From positions 15,686,454-15,750,453 of the forward strand of contig JAVGWX010000004.1 of assembly GCA_036924085.1 (NCBI GenBank): DNA of 64,000 nucleotides, written 5' to 3'. The DNA is from Ariolimax columbianus. Taxonomy: Eukaryota > Mollusca > Gastropoda > Stylommatophora > Arionidae. Each line of letters starts with the position of its first letter. Position 1 is the first letter of the stretch. Below, piece after piece: positions 1-12,491 of the stretch. The notes under the pieces were generated by a model that saw only the letters and a program-made list of their open reading frames with translations, made no database searches and was not told the origin of the DNA. The translations under genes and the position numbers were made by a program.

Positions 1-58
1 GAGACCTGTGAGATGCTTTGGGTACAAAGTGCAGTAGGAAAAACAATTCGCCACAAAA

Positions 59-345
59 TTAGCAATTAGTTGAAGAAAATATTGTGGACAACAGCTAATT
101 TCTATGTTGAAGTACAGAAAATAAAGTGATTAGGACATTTGACAAGGACACAGCATGATCAATCTTGAGGTTTCAGGACCACGAGCAAGACGTCGACCCA
201 GGCGGCGATGGATAGAAGGATAATAGAAACACTCCAAAAGTTGGACATGTCAACAGCCCCAGCCTCAAACCAGAAGTTTTCGCAGAGATCTGCGACACTA
301 CAAGGCATGAGCAGTAGGACAAAAGAAAAAGATGAAGCATTTCTA
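59..345 (+). mobile_element. LINE 3' end: reverse transcriptase C-terminal fragment (RTE/endonuclease-RT type)
   Basis: Seen: broken frames read IKxLGHLTRTQ near 130-160, then GPRARRRPRRRWIEG near 175-220, followed by a short tail resembling TLQKLDMSTAPA. Known: the LGHxxR and arginine-rich G-R-x-R-R-R-W blocks are the usual C-terminal landmarks of endonuclease-RT non-LTR retrotransposons. In-frame stops (one inside the first block) show it is dead. The 5' part is outside the window or truncated. No function is likely to remain. Confidence 0.55.
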
Positions 346-691
346 TATGCAGACTAGATTTTCAGTCTACTTTGCTAATTATCATAGTTTTAATTTTCTC
401 AGTGTTAATTTCCATTAACATCCATATAAACACTGAGAAGAACAATTTTACAATATTTTTAGGACTGAGACTACACATTCATACATAAAGATCACCAACA
501 GACGCAAATCCAACAAAATTATGTGTGGACCAAAAGTGCGCACCTTCACAATAAGTAAATAAGAAATACAACTTTTCGAATAGTTTTGTATTTGTCATTG
601 CCATAGCAGCACAGTGATCTATAAACTGAAAAAATTGGTTTTAAATGTCAGTTTTTTTTAATGAAGACACTTGGTCTGAAAATGAATTAAT

Positions 692-2089
692 CTTAACTTA
701 ACGTCTTAATACTGGTTTAGATGAATCTGCAGAGTCTATATACAACCAGTTTCATTTGGTTTTCCTTGCTCTAAAAACTATGCACATCCAATATATTTTT
801 GAATGCATTAATTGTTCCTGCTCTACTACTTTGGCAATGCATTCCAAACATTCACCACTCTCTGACTAAAAAAATATTTCCTAATATCTAATCTGGACCT
901 CTCTTTAGTTAATTTGTAGCTGTGCCCTCTTGTTCTTGTAGGTGGTTGTATTTTGAAAAACATGTTAAAGTCTAATTTATCCTTACCGTTGATTATTTTA
1001 TAAACCTGTATTAAGTCACCTCGAATTCTTCTCTTTTCTAGACACTGTAGGCCAGTCTTTCTTCATAGCTGTAATTCTGGAATCCAACTATCAGTTTTTT
1101 TGCTCTTCTTTGTAACCTTTCCAGCATGTTTATATCCCCTCTGCGATAAGGACTCCACACCTGTACATAGTACTCCAATCTAGGTCTAACTAATGCCTTA
1201 TACAGTTTGACAATCACTTACTTGCTCCTATGTTTAATATTTCTTTTTATCATATCTAACATTGTGCCTTTTTCACTGCTACATGGATCTGCTCACTCAC
1301 CTTACCTGTATGATCTATTATAGCCTCTTGGTCCTTTTCTTTTTCTATCTTTCTTCTTCTTCAGTTCTCAATCTCTTGCTACCAAGCCCTGATCAGGGCT
1401 TAGGAAGTAGTCTGGAGAACGGAATGCGTTGTGCCCTAGCTAGGTTATATCTTGACTAATATTTGCACCTTTCGATCTGACACATCCGTCTTTGGCAGTT
1501 CTACCTTTCTAATATTGTTCACTCCCATTCTGTAACCATGTTCCATATTGGATCTACCCATGGGGATAACTTCACATTTATCTACATTAAACTCCATTTG
1601 CCAGCTTTCAGACCATTCTCAAAAATGTTCTAAATCCGACCTCAATTTATCCACTTCTGCTATAGATGAGACACTACTGCATTGTTTTGTGTCTTCTGCA
1701 AATTTGCGGTCATGGATCCAAAATCATTGTCCTAGTTTTATATATATCAAAAACAAAATTTGTCTCCAAAACAAGCCCTGTGGTACTCCTTATTTATAGC
1801 AACTTTCTGCCTTTTTCCAGTTAACCAATTTTCAATCTATTTGGCAACTTCCCCACCTATTCCATGTGATTTTAACTTTCAAAATAATCTTTGATGAGGT
1901 ACTCTATCAAAGGCCCTAGCATAATTTAGATAACATCCACAAGCTCCCCTTCATCTTTCATTTTAGTAACCTCCTATATGAATTCCAATAGATTTGTTAA
2001 GCACGACCTCCCTTTAGTAAATCAATACTGACTATTATTGATTAGATTAAACTTATCTAAATGCATTACAATGTTGTCTTTGATTATTG
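692..2089 (-). mobile_element. CR1-like LINE copy A, 5'-truncated, interrupted by a SINE
   Basis: The reverse complement matches the other CR1-like copies here (5776, 9316, 22166, 34828, 42075). Its 3' end, at the low coordinate, terminates in TTAAG repeats, as CR1-type elements end in short tandem repeats. Translated pieces include the pre-terminal region with the arginine-start block and the QMEFNVDKC-type region, but many stops and indels break them. It is interrupted at 1355-1498 by a SINE and abuts a plus-strand RTE-type element at 2090. Non-functional. Confidence 0.8.
1355..1498 (-). mobile_element. 5'-truncated core SINE nested in CR1-like copy A
   Basis: This 144-bp insertion is absent from the other CR1-like copies (empty site near 35502). 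It is bracketed by TTCTATCTTTCT (1343-1354) and TTCTACCTTTCT (1499-1510), a 12-bp target duplication with one mismatch. On the minus strand it carries the core CGGATGTGTCAGATCGAAAG shared with SINEs at 13936, 15422 and 45095, and ends in a GAA-rich tail. It therefore post-dates the CR1 copy. Confidence 0.8.
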
Positions 2090-3400
2090 TAAAGAGGTTG
2101 CAGAGACTCGCAGAACGTGTACTGCCTGAGTCGCAATGCGGTTTCAGAGCTGGACGTTCTACAACCGACATGATCTTCACACTTCAACAGCTCCAGGAAA
2201 AATGTAGAGAGCAGAGGAGGCCTCTCTACATTGTGCTTGTAGATGTCACAAAGACATTTGGCTCAGTCAGCAGACCAGGACTCTACCAAATTCTGGAGCG
2301 GATAGTCAGCCCTCCAAAGTTACTCGGCTTTATCATTTCCTTCCATGAGGGCATGAAGGTGAGCGTGCAGGTGGATGGTGTTACAACTGCCAATTTTGAC
2401 GTCAAAACTGGATTCAAACAGGGTTGTGTCCTTGCCCCTACACTATTTGGTATTCTATTTGCTGTCCTTCTGGAAAATGCTTTTTAAAATGCTCCTTGAG
2501 TAGTCTACATTCGCACCAGATCTGATGGTTCGCTGTACAACCTAGGTTTACTAAGAGCAAAGACAAAAACCACGGAAGTCCTATTCAGATACCTTCTTTT
2601 CACTGATGATGCTGCCCTTGTGACTCGTGATGAGGCCACTTTGCAATTTTTAAATGACAGTTTAGCTGGGGCATGCGATTTGTTCTCGCTGTCAATAAAC
2701 GTCTCAAAGACGGTGATCCTGGGATCAGGAACGTCAATCCAGCAAACATCACTCTCAATGGCAATCTCACAGTATCAACCAAAAATTTCAGCTACCTCGT
2801 ATCAACAATTACAAGCGCCCTCTCTCTGGACGAGGAAATAAATATAAGAATTGGAAGAGCAGCGACTACTTTTGGCGGCCTTTTCAAGAGGTAGTGGAGA
2901 AATATTAAACTGACTTTGCAGACAAAAATGCAGATATTTCGAGCCTGTGTTCTCAGCACCCTGCTGTACGCATCAGAGACATGGACGACATACTCAAGGC
3001 ACGAGAGATGGCTAAACACTTTTCACCTCCTCTGCCTGTGGAAAATTATGAACATCAGACAAGAAAACAAACACAGAAGTGCCGCAACGCGCAAATCTTT
3101 TTTCTGCAATAGGACTGTTACGTGCTAAAAGACTGGCCTGGCTGGGTCACGTTAGTAGAATGATCAATGGGCGCATTCAAAAACAGATGTTGTATGGTGA
3201 GCTGTCAGAGGGGAGGAGACTCCCAGACAGACCCCTGCTCAGATATAAAGATATTTGCAAGGCATCAATGACAGACTTTTCCATCGACCACAAGGCATCA
3301 ATGACAGACTTTTCCATCGACCACAATGCTTGGGAAAACCCAGCCGCGGTGCGAACCACATGGAAGACATCACTCTGAAATGGCCTAACGACATTTGAAG
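2090..3400 (+). mobile_element. RTE/endonuclease-RT type LINE, 5'-truncated reverse transcriptase pseudogene
   Basis: The reading frame at 2038-2487 encodes SQCGFRAGRSTTDMIF, a V-D-V-T-K-T-F motif A (usually D-x-T-K-A-F-D), then GFKQGCVLAPTLF (motif B). After a frame break, LLFTDDAALV near 2594 is the catalytic FxDD motif. Downstream pieces give RACVLSTLLYASETW, AKRLAWLGHVSRM and GRRLPDRPLLRYKD, the conserved C-terminal order of this family. At least four frame changes and internal stops are present, and the N-terminal endonuclease is missing. Dead on arrival or long decayed. It is opposite in orientation to the adjoining CR1-like copy. Confidence 0.88.
3258..3323 (+). repeat. 33-bp in-frame tandem duplication inside the LINE tail
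   Basis: Two identical 33-bp units lie head to tail, each encoding ASMTDFSIDHK. The duplication is in frame within the C-terminal tail of the RTE-type element, after the RYKD block, so it adds 11 residues without a frameshift. Confidence 0.9.
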
Positions 3401-3785
3401 CTACTCTGAGAAAGACTTGAAGCTACTCAGAGAAAGACTTGAAGCTACTCAGAGAGAGACTTGAAGCTACTCTGAGAGAGACTTGAAGCTACTCTGAGAG
3501 AGACTTGAAGCTACTCTGAGAGAGACTTGAAGCTACTCTGAGAGAGACTTGAAGCTACTCTGAGAGAGACTTGAAGCTACTCTGAGAGAGACTTGAAGCT
3601 ACTCTGAGAGACTTGAAGCTACTCTGAGAGAGACTTGAAGCTGAAGAGACTTGAAGCTACTCTGAGAGAGACTTGAAGCTACTCAGAGAGAGACTTGAAG
3701 CTACTCAGAGAGAGACTTGAAGCTACTCAGAGAGAGACTTGAAGCTACTCAGAGAGAGACTTGAAGTTACTCTGAGAGAGAAACT
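3390..3785. repeat. 22-bp minisatellite at the LINE 3' end
   Basis: About 17 copies of a 22-bp unit (GAAGCTACTCTGAGAGAGAC plus TT), with C/T and A/G variants at two positions and two units shortened or merged near 3600-3650. It begins immediately after the reverse transcriptase C-terminus, so it probably grew from the 3' untranslated region of the element. Confidence 0.92.
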
Positions 3786-4084
3786 CAAAAACAATCGTAT
3801 ACGTCGAAAGGAGAAAAGACCCATCTAGTGAAAAAAAGACATACCTGCTTCATGATCGTCTGCATAGATAAAAAAGGCCATTTATTATTATGATCCTCAC
3901 ACTAATACTTTGATAGTGACTATGCTAACAGGTAGCTAAGGAGGGTTGTGCTTGAGGTTAGCCATTTCATATTGTGATTCAAATGAAAGGTAAAGTAAAC
4001 ACTGCCATGAAGGATGAAGTATCAGAGGCTTATTTGTAAGAAGCCCGCGATATTTGTAAGAAATAGTACCTTCTTATTCTTCTG
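3786..4084. other. No recognisable gene
   Basis: Unique AT-rich sequence between the 22-bp array and the next SINE. No motif or homology recognised. Confidence 0.5.
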
Positions 4085-4440
4085 CGTTTGTCATGAAAAG
4101 GACATAGGTGCAGTTTTCAGCGAGGCTGCGATATCTGCGCCATTGTGCCCGACATATCCAGTTTCAGATCAATATTTTTGGAACCTGGTTTGCCTTCTTT
4201 TTTTATCCTATTATTTTAGCCAGGCTGCATGGTTACAGTCTGTTACCGGGGTCATCATTTGGAGGCGAAATATGGTCTTTGTCAGTTATAGGTTGTTGAC
4301 CCTGATGAAAGCAGCCAGCTATGAGTCGCTGACCCTGATGAATGCAAGCAGCTATGAGTCGCTGACCCTGAAGCAACCAGTTACCAGTCGCTGACCCTGA
4401 TGAAGGAACCAGCTATGAGTCCCTGTCCGCTCATTCAATG
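4085..4440 (-). mobile_element. Decayed core SINE with internal tandem duplication
   Basis: On the minus strand a degraded core near 4130-4180 parallels the CGGA...GAAAG core of the other SINEs here. The stretch AGCTATGAGTCGCTGACCCT recurs three to four times at 4300-4410. Sequence around 4245-4330 (GGAGGCGAAATATGG...) is shared with copies at 40340 and 61430. Boundaries are approximate. Confidence 0.55.
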
Positions 4441-5284
4441 CTGCTTGTTTGGCCACAGGTATGGTATCTGGTTTCCTTCATCCCTGTCTGGTCTTCCATA
4501 ACTAAGTCACATTTTTGCTTATTACTGATATACCAGTTTCTTAATAGCTAGACCAGACAATAACGAGTAATGGTAAATGTGAAAGGGAAGTGAGGAAGAG
4601 AATAACAATGGCTACAAAACACAATATAACTAAAATATATTCACATCAAGGCAAATAACCATTAAAAAAAAAACTAAAAATGAAAGTCATCAGGTTATAT
4701 ATATATTCAACATTACTTGCCTGTGCAGAAACATGAAGAATAAGCAAACAGAGAACAAAATAGAGGCTTGAAATGTGGATATACAGAAGAATGGGTGGTA
4801 TTTAAGAGAAAGGAAGTTCTGAAAGACAACTAAATTAATCAGATCAAATATCTTGGACATAAAAAGAGACATGATACTCTGCTGGAAACTACAGTAGGAA
4901 AAGGTGGAAGGCCTTTTTCTCCAAAAACCCCGCAAACAAAAATAAAGTATTAAACAGTTAGCAGAACAGGGAAAATATCAATTTCCCCCATTCGAACTGA
5001 GGGGTTGGCTTCCCTGTTGAACTAAATCACTCAAACACTCCCCCAGTGGTCAAATCTTATCTCCTGTCTTTTCAATTCACCAGTTTTAAGGTGGTCCTTT
5101 CCTCCACTGGTCAGTTCCTCAGTCTTGACCAAAAGGGACAAAGAACAGGAAATAGGCTGAGTTTTATGGCAGAGTGGACTGACAGAATCCAAGGGTAAAG
5201 AATGGTTCTCATATAGGCCAGGCATTACTCACCCCCTTGACTATGGTACATGTACACAAAACCTTTATGGCTATATAGCTTTTG
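4441..5284. other. No recognisable gene
   Basis: AT-rich sequence with short chance ORFs only. Nothing matches the element families seen elsewhere in the window. Confidence 0.4.
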
Positions 5285-5480
5285 GGAAAAATATAATACA
5301 TATATATACAAATGTGTGTGTATAAGCAAATACATATGTATGGATATGTACACATGTTGCATATATGTATGTGGTTGCATATGTACATGTGTACATGCAT
5401 ATGCATGTATGTGTGTATATGTATGTATAGATGGATACATGCATGCATGTAGGTATGTATGTAAGTATACATGGGTGTAG
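5285..5480. repeat. TATG/TGTA-rich imperfect microsatellite
   Basis: About 195 bp of alternating TATG, TGTA and CATG tetranucleotides with interruptions. The overlapping open frames, rich in Y, I, H, C and M, on both strands are a by-product of the repeat. Confidence 0.85.
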
Positions 5481-5589
5481 GTGTACTTTCACAAATAAAT
5501 GTACATCACCTTTCCTCTCACAAAGTGTAACTCCCACAATCTCACGTTTCATCTCATGGGAATTTTCACCTCACATCACACAAAATTTT

Positions 5590-5775
5590 GTTTAAAAATT
5601 GTGCAATAAAGAATTTTCAAAAAAAAATGGAAGACATCACTGTAAGTGAAACTGCAATATCAAGAGATTGCCTAAAAACAATTTGTCAGAATGCACTATC
5701 GAGACAAGGGACAGAGTATGTTGGATGTCTAGTGCAACCAACCTTCAATGTGGAGACAGCACTTGACATCAGCAT
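5590..5775 (+). mobile_element. Possible LINE reverse-transcriptase tail
   Basis: The open frame contains NALSRQGTEYVGCLVQPTFN followed by ALDIS. This resembles the end of the minus-strand LINE fragment at 14716 (EYTIDALQPTFDSEMALLN). The similarity is short, so this is a weak call. It abuts the 3' end of CR1-like copy B. Confidence 0.3.
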
Positions 5776-7900
5776 AACTTAACTTATCGTCTTTATATTG
5801 GTTTAGAAGACTCTGCAGAGCTTGCATATACATTTTTATTTACATATCCTTGCTCTAAAAGCTATGAGCATCCAATCTAATCTTAAATGCAATAATTGTC
5901 CATGCCTACACTACTTCCTTTGGCAATGCATTCCAAGCATTCATCACTCTCTGACTAAAAAATATTTCCTAATATCTAATCTTGACCTTTCTTTAGTTAA
6001 TTTGTAGCTATGCCCTCTTGTTCTTGTAGGTGGTTGTGTTTTGAAAAAAACTTGTTATAGTCTAACTTATCCTTTCCTTTGGGTATCTTATAAACCTATA
6101 TTGTCACCTCAAATTCTTCTCTTTTCTAGACATGGTTTTTCTGAGTCTTTCCTCATAACTGTAATTCTAGAATCCCACTATCAGCTTTTTCGCTTTTCTT
6201 TGTATCCTTTCCAGCATATTTATATCACCTGTACAATAAGGACTCCACACCTGTACACACTACTCCAATGTAGGTGTCTAACTAATGCTCTATGCTATTT
6301 AACAATCACTTCCTTTCTCCTATGTTTAATATTTAGTTTATTCTACATATTTGCCTTTTTCACTACTACTTGGACTTGTTCACTCACCTTATCTGTATGA
6401 TCTATTATAACCCCTAGGTCCCTTTCCTTTTCTATCATTCTAATATTGTTCTCGCCCTTTCTGTAATTATGTTTCATATTAGATTTTCCCATGTGGATGA
6501 CTGTACATTTATCTACATTAAACTCCATTTGCCAGCTCACATACCATTGTCGAATTTTATCTAAATCCGACCTCAATATATCCACTTCTGCTTTAGATGA
6601 AACACTGTTGCATCATTTTGTGTCATCCACGAATTTTGCAATCATGGATCCGATATCAATGTCAAAATGGTTTATATATATCAAGAACAAAATTGGTGCT
6701 CTATGGCACTGCACTATTTACTTCACACCACTAAGAGTACTTCTTATTTATGCCTACCCTCTGCCTTCTTCCCGTTTATCAATTTTCAATCCATTTGGCA
6801 ACTTCCCCACCTATTCCATGTGATTTTAACTTCCCTAAATAATCTTTCAGGCACTTTATCAAAGGCCTTTGCAAAATCTAGATAAATACCATCCACTGGT
6901 TCCACATTATCAATCATTTTAGTAATTAGTAATTAAAATATATTTGTTAAGTACGACCTCCCTTTAGTAAATCCATGCTGACTATTTCTAATTAGATTAA
7001 ACATCTAAATGCATTACAATGTTTTCTTTGATTATTGAATCTAGCAAGTTACAGACTATGCTTGTTAAACTTACCGGTCTATAATTTGCTGGATATGATT
7101 TTTCTCTTTTTGAATAAGGGAATCCTTCCTGAATCTTTCCAATCTCCCGGAACAATTCCTTTTGCAAGTGATTGAGAACAAAATATAGTCTATGGTTTTG
7201 CTAGTTGGTCTCTAATTTAAAACAGCAGTTTTGGATGAATACAATCTTGACCTGGACATTTATCCACTTTCAAACCCTCCAATTTAAAAAAAAAAATTTC
7301 CTGTGTGAAACAGATTAATCTTAATACCACTGTATCCATGTGTCTGGAAAATATTTATAGGTTCTGGGATCTTGGAGTAGTTTTCTTTTGTGTAGTCTCT
7401 GTCAAAGTACCGATTGAGTAGAATAGCTGCCTCCGAATTTTCACTTATTATTTTACCTGTGCTATCTATGAGAAGGCCTACTTTGTTATTTGTTCTATTT
7501 TGATTTCTAACATAAGAAAAGAAGCTTTTACTATCAGTCTTGATCCTATAAGCAAGTTATTTTTACAAGTCTATTTTTGCTTTTTTATTCACTTTCTGGG
7601 CTATGTTCTGCTTGTCCAAATGTTTTAAATATGTTTCTTTTGATTTACCTGCCTCTATATATTTTTACATACTTCTTTCGCTCTTCTGCATTTAACTACA
7701 AATCTGGTAATCTACTTTTTAAGCTTGGGGTTTTCCTTTCTTACATGGAACACGTCCTTCTTTTAGTTTTTCTAGAACTATTTAGAAAATCTCGCACTCT
7801 GTTCCTCCGACAATCTCTTTCCAGATCATCTGGCTCGCTGCCTTTTTAATCTTCTTAACATCTGTCTTAGAGTTGTTGTGTGCTCACGTGTTTATGTTTA
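5776..7900 (-). mobile_element. CR1-like LINE copy B, longest uninterrupted copy
   Basis: The 3' end at 5776-5790 carries TTAAG repeats. Translating the minus strand gives, in element order, a linker with SFFSYVRNQNRTNNKVG (near 7450-7530), a decayed DWK...GRIPLFKK...ANYRPVS-like RT entry (near 7060-7150), and DLDKIRQWYVSWQMEFNVDK (about 6510-6570) in a broken frame. Known: ANYRPVSL and the QMEFN region belong to CR1/L2-group reverse transcriptases. Stops and frameshifts throughout; the endonuclease is absent or unrecognisable. It preserves the empty sites used to define insertions in copies A and C. Confidence 0.82.
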
Positions 7901-7977
7901 CTTCTTTCCTTGCTATAAGATTCCAACGGATGATCTGATGGACACTTGAGCCAAACAGTTCCCCAATGGTAATGGTA

Positions 7978-8640
7978 ACAGGGTGTTAGTCCTGTCCCAA
8001 CAAGGTATTACTGCTGTCTTAACAAAGTGCTAATTCTGTCCCAACAAGGCACAGGTGCTGTCTCAAATTTGCATCACTGGAAAGACTGGAGTGAGTTATG
8101 GCCATGACAGACATGTGATATTACCCTCCTTCCATTTACTTGCTGGATGTTGTTGAATTACCACAATTGGTATATTTACCCTTTTGTGCAAATTGAAAAG
8201 GATGTTAAGTGGTGGTTTGTTGTAGCTTTTCTGACAACGCGAACATGCTGAGGAAGGTGGACAACGGTCCTACTTACTTCTTGTTGAGACAGCAATAACA
8301 CCTTGGTAGGGCAACATTATGACTTTTTTGAGACAGCACTAACACCTTATTGAGACAGCACTAGCATCTTGTTGGGACAGCACTAATACTTTGTTGTAAC
8401 AGCACTAGCATCTTGTTAGGACAGCACTAACACCTTGTTAGGACAGCACTAACACCTTGTTGTCTTATTGGCACAGCACTAACACCTTGTTGGGACAGCA
8501 CTAGCACCACAGTGAGACAGCACTAACACCTTGTTGGGACAGCAGTAACACCTTGTTAGGACAGCACTAACATCCTGTTGTGACAACACTAACACCTTGT
8601 TGGGACACCACTAGCGCCTTGGTGGGACAGCTTATTACAA
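7978..8640. repeat. Fold-back minisatellite: 22-bp units in inverted arms
   Basis: The unit GACAGCACTAACACCTTGTT plus GG is repeated about 15 times in direct orientation at 8283-8640. About four units in reverse-complement orientation (CCCAACAAGG...CTGTC) occupy 7978-8070. A spacer of about 210 bp of unrelated sequence separates the arms, so single strands could form a stem-loop. No protein is encoded. Confidence 0.85.
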
Positions 8641-9315
8641 TGAAAGCTGTAATCATTCTTGCGTTGTGTATTTGATGGTCCTGACTTGATACAACATTTG
8701 AGATGTTGATTGTAAAACAAAAACTGAGGAAATTTGGGATTATCCATGTTGAATGCACATTTTCTTTGCAGATAGAGAACATCCAAAATTGAGCATAATT
8801 AGTGGGAAAATAATATACAATAAAAAAGAGGGATGGTTGAGATCGATATGAATCTCTGAACGCGTGTACAGAAGAAAAAGAGAGAGAGGAAGAGAGTGAG
8901 AGAGAGAACTTGTGGACAAGGAGGAGAGAAGAAACAAATTGGGAGTGAAGAATGGACTTCAAGATTAGATTGCAGCAACTTAATACCACATGTTTTTTAT
9001 TATCACTTTTACTTTTGTATTACTTTGAATTATCTTTCTGTAGTTTCATATTAGAACTAGATTATATTTGTTAAGGTAAACAGGCCAATGCTGTGAAGCT
9101 GTTTTGCTCCAGATATCCTATCTGAAAGTGTTTATAATGAATTCACATGTTTACTTGTAAGACACATCAGTTTCCTCTCTTATGAAACATCTTAGGAGTT
9201 GAAATGTGTTGTGTACTGACAATACTCTCAGTCGCTGTATAGTAGTTTGTAAAAAAAAATGTCACCTGCATGCAGTTAACATTTTGATTGTATATTTTTG
9301 GTCTCACTTCAGCAA
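8641..9315. other. No recognisable gene
   Basis: AT-rich sequence with a short GA-rich run at about 8876-8908. The long frames rich in S, L and F on the minus strand are unlike any family I recognise and probably arise by chance. Confidence 0.4.
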
Positions 9316-10053
9316 TTCTTAACTTAACTTCATTATACTGGTTTAGAAGGCTCTTCAGAATATGTATACAACCAGTTTATTTCACTCCACGGATTACGAA
9401 AATAATGTGAGCATCCAAATGTATTTTTGAAAGCATTGGCCGACTCTGCTTTCACTACAACCTGCGGCAATGCATTCCAAGAATTCACCACCCTCTCTCT
9501 AAAAAAATACTTCCTAATATCTAATCTGGACCTGTCTTTAAACAATTTGTAGCTGTGCCCTCTTGTTCTTGTAGCCGGTCGGACTTTGAAAAACTTGGTA
9601 TATCCTGATTTATTCTTTCCATTTATTAATTTTTACAGTTGTATTAAGTCGCATCGAATTCTTCTTTGTTCGAGACATAGAAGACCAGTCTTTTTTAGTC
9701 TCCTCATAACTAAAATTCTGAAGCCCCGCGATCATTTGTGTAGCTCTTATTTGTACCCTTTCCAGCTTGTTTATATCCACTCTATTATATGGACTCCACA
9801 CCTGAACACAGTACTCCAATTTAGGTCTCACTAATGATTTAAATAACTTGACTACCGGTATTACTTCCTTGCTCTTATGTGAAATGTTTCTTTTTATCAT
9901 GCCCAGCATGGCATTAGCCTTTTTCACTGCCACATGAACTTGCTCTCGCACCTTTTCTGAATGATCTATTATAACTCATACGTCTCTTTCCTTTTTTTTT
10001 TTATTGTCCTAATAGTTTTATCTCCCATCTTGTAATTATATTTATTATTGGAT

Positions 10054-11278
10054 CCACAGCAAGACAGAATAATTTTCACAAAAATAAATACAACCCAAAA
10101 CCAAGGTACACGTATCATCACTGGAGCTATGAGAACAACATAAATAAATGCAATGGATAATATCACACGAAAGCAAAGTATGGAGACGTGCAGAGACCAA
10201 AAAACACTCCAGCAGGGGGAAAAGTTCAAACGAATGCCTGATCACCCAATATATGACAGGATAAATCGCATGGGAAGAGGGACATTATAGAGAAACAACT
10301 TCATATAAAAAACAAAAGAACTTACAAGAGCAGACTAAATCATAAGCGAGGCAGTGGTTAGAAATCTAAAACAAACATCCCAAATCCCACCATGGAAAAA
10401 AGCCAAGTTCCCTGAGATGGTAGAAACCATAGAGGAAAAAGGGAACTCAAGACAGATTTAGAAAGGAAATTTATCACAGAAGAATATCTTAGAAGAGTAT
10501 ACCTATCAGAAACATGGATACACGTATATACAGATGGCTCATCTAACAAAGCCACATCCAATAGAGGTGGAGGGTCTATTACAGACTAGGGAATGGAGAA
10601 GAAAATCTCGATAATTAACAACGGGAACACACTCCAATAACTTCCGTACAGAAGCAGAAACACTGAAGGCCGCAGCTGACCTTGTAATCCAAGATAAAGA
10701 TATCCACCAGAGCTAAAACAACACAACAATGAAGATCTCGAGCAATGTATGTTCTCCCTGACACAGCTCTCAGCAAAACACCCAAAGTTGGTCACACAGT
10801 GGATCCCATCCCACTGGAATATGAAGCTGCAGGCAAAGTATGGAAGAGCATCCCCAAAAACAGACCCGAGCATCACATATAATGAGGTCAAGACCATATT
10901 TAAAGCCAACTTCAGGGTAAAATGGGCTGATCAACACCCAACTTCCTAAAAAAAGACAGCTACTTTAACTTAACTAGAGAAGAGCAAGTCATCTTCAGAC
11001 TGAGAACTGGGCATAACAGATTCAAGAGTCATCTTTACAACAAAATGAGGATTGGGACAGATGACAAGTGTTCATATGGGGAGCATATCATGACCACGGA
11101 ACACAGAACACATCCTGCAAAGCTGCACGCTCACGCAGGAAAAGAGAGAACAATACTGGCCTCGCGAGACAGATATGAGACAAAAGCTGTATGGAGATAA
11201 AACAGCCTTACAAACAACGGTGTCCTTTGTAAGAGAAACCGAGGCCTTGATCTGAAGATGAACGAAGAAGAAGAAGAA
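10054..11278 (+). mobile_element. I-clade/RNase H-type LINE 3' fragment inserted into CR1-like copy C
   Basis: Plus-strand fragments read YTDGSSNKATSNRGGG near 10530 (first catalytic Asp region of RNase H), VTQWIPSHWNMK near 10795 (normally W-x-P-x-H-x-G-I-x-G-N-E; the G-N-E part is deleted), IFRLRTGHNRFKSHLYNKM near 10995, a degraded Cys/His EH tail, and TVSFVRETEALI near 11220. Known: this order is typical of I-clade elements with a pol-linked RNase H, such as Nimbus-type elements of snails. The element ends in (GAA)n at 11260-11278. Heavily mutated and 5'-truncated. Confidence 0.75.
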
Positions 11279-11819
11279 ACAACTCACTGGTCTATAATTG
11301 GCTGGATCTGACTTTTTGAACAAGGGGATCACACCCTTACATCTTTCCAATCCCTTGAAAAATCCCTTTCTCAAGAGTGTGAAAATAAAATATCGCAAAT
11401 GGTTTTGCTAACTGGCCTCGAAGTTCAAACATTAATTTTGGATGAACATCGCCTTGATCAGGACATTTATCCACCTTCAACTGATTCCAATTTTCCTCGA
11501 TAATGCAGAATGATAGAAATCCTTCTGTGTGCATGTCCGAATATTTAATGGCTCTGTGATCCGGGAGCTGTCTTCTTTTGTATAGACTGTACCAAAGTAC
11601 TGATTGAGTTGATTAGCAGGATCCCTGTTCTCACTTAATTTTCCTGTTTTATCTTTAAGTGGGCCAACTGTTGTCTTTCGTTCTCTGTTTATGTCGAACA
11701 TTAGGAAAAACAAACAAAGCTCTTGATATCAGTCTTGATCTTTTGAGGAAGTTTTTTTTCCAAAGTCAAATTTTGCTGCTAAATTTATAAGATTTGTTTT
11801 GTATGTGCAAATATTTTAA

Positions 11820-12491
11820 CCTTCAGCACGCCCCAGTCCAGATCATCTTGACACACTCGGCCTACAAAAACGGTGTACGTAAAATTCTTTAATTTTTTGA
11901 ACGGAGTCACTCCCGACAGCCATTTTTTACTGCTGAATACATACTCCATATATACACGATATTTTGCCGGTTAAAGTATCGTATGTACGATTACAAATGG
12001 CCTTTGAACAGTTTTAATTTTGTATACGCCGTTTGGACCAAGCCGACTTTTTGCGAAAGGGGAAGTATGTTGTTGGGAAAGATCTTTATCGAGTAGATCT
12101 GTTTATTTTGTTTGTTTAAATGAAAGAACTACGTTTGAATTGGAAACTAACAGTTGTGTCGATATTGTAAACATAGTATCGATACGTTGTTGTGGTTTCA
12201 ATGGTTTTCTATCGAAGCGACTACTAGGCCTAGTGGTCGAGCCCAAATTTTTTCCGAGATTTTCATAAATTTCAACTTAATCTTTTTGTACCTCAAAAAC
12301 TAACAAACACACAACAAAAACAATAATATCCACATGTTCGTTATGCAATTGTGTGTCTACACGCAAGAAAATCATATTTATTGACAAACAAACATAAAAG
12401 TTATAAATTTTGAAAGACACTACCATAGCGACAAATTAAGAAAATTAATTAAGTCAAATTTTTTCCAAAAAAAAATGCGGCAGGCTAAAGG
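11820..12491 (+). mobile_element. Short inverted-repeat DNA transposon (MITE-like), copy 1
   Basis: This 672-bp block interrupts CR1-like copy C. Termini are CCTTCAGCACGCC and, reversed, CCTTTAGCCTGCC, an imperfect inverted repeat. TTTAA flanks both sides, and the homologous site in copy B (TTTTAAATATG near 7622) is empty, showing a short AT-rich target duplication. A second copy lies inverted at 22400-23066. An 82-codon open frame (12020-12268) is preserved in both copies, but I recognise no transposase in it. Confidence 0.85.
12020..12268 (+). other. 82-codon open frame inside MITE-like copy 1
   Basis: It begins MYTPFGPSRLFAKGEV and is Cys- and Ser-containing without a recognised domain. 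The copy at 22622-22867 keeps an 81-codon version with about six substitutions and one codon deletion. Preservation may simply reflect recent common origin of the two copies. No function is assigned. Confidence 0.25.
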
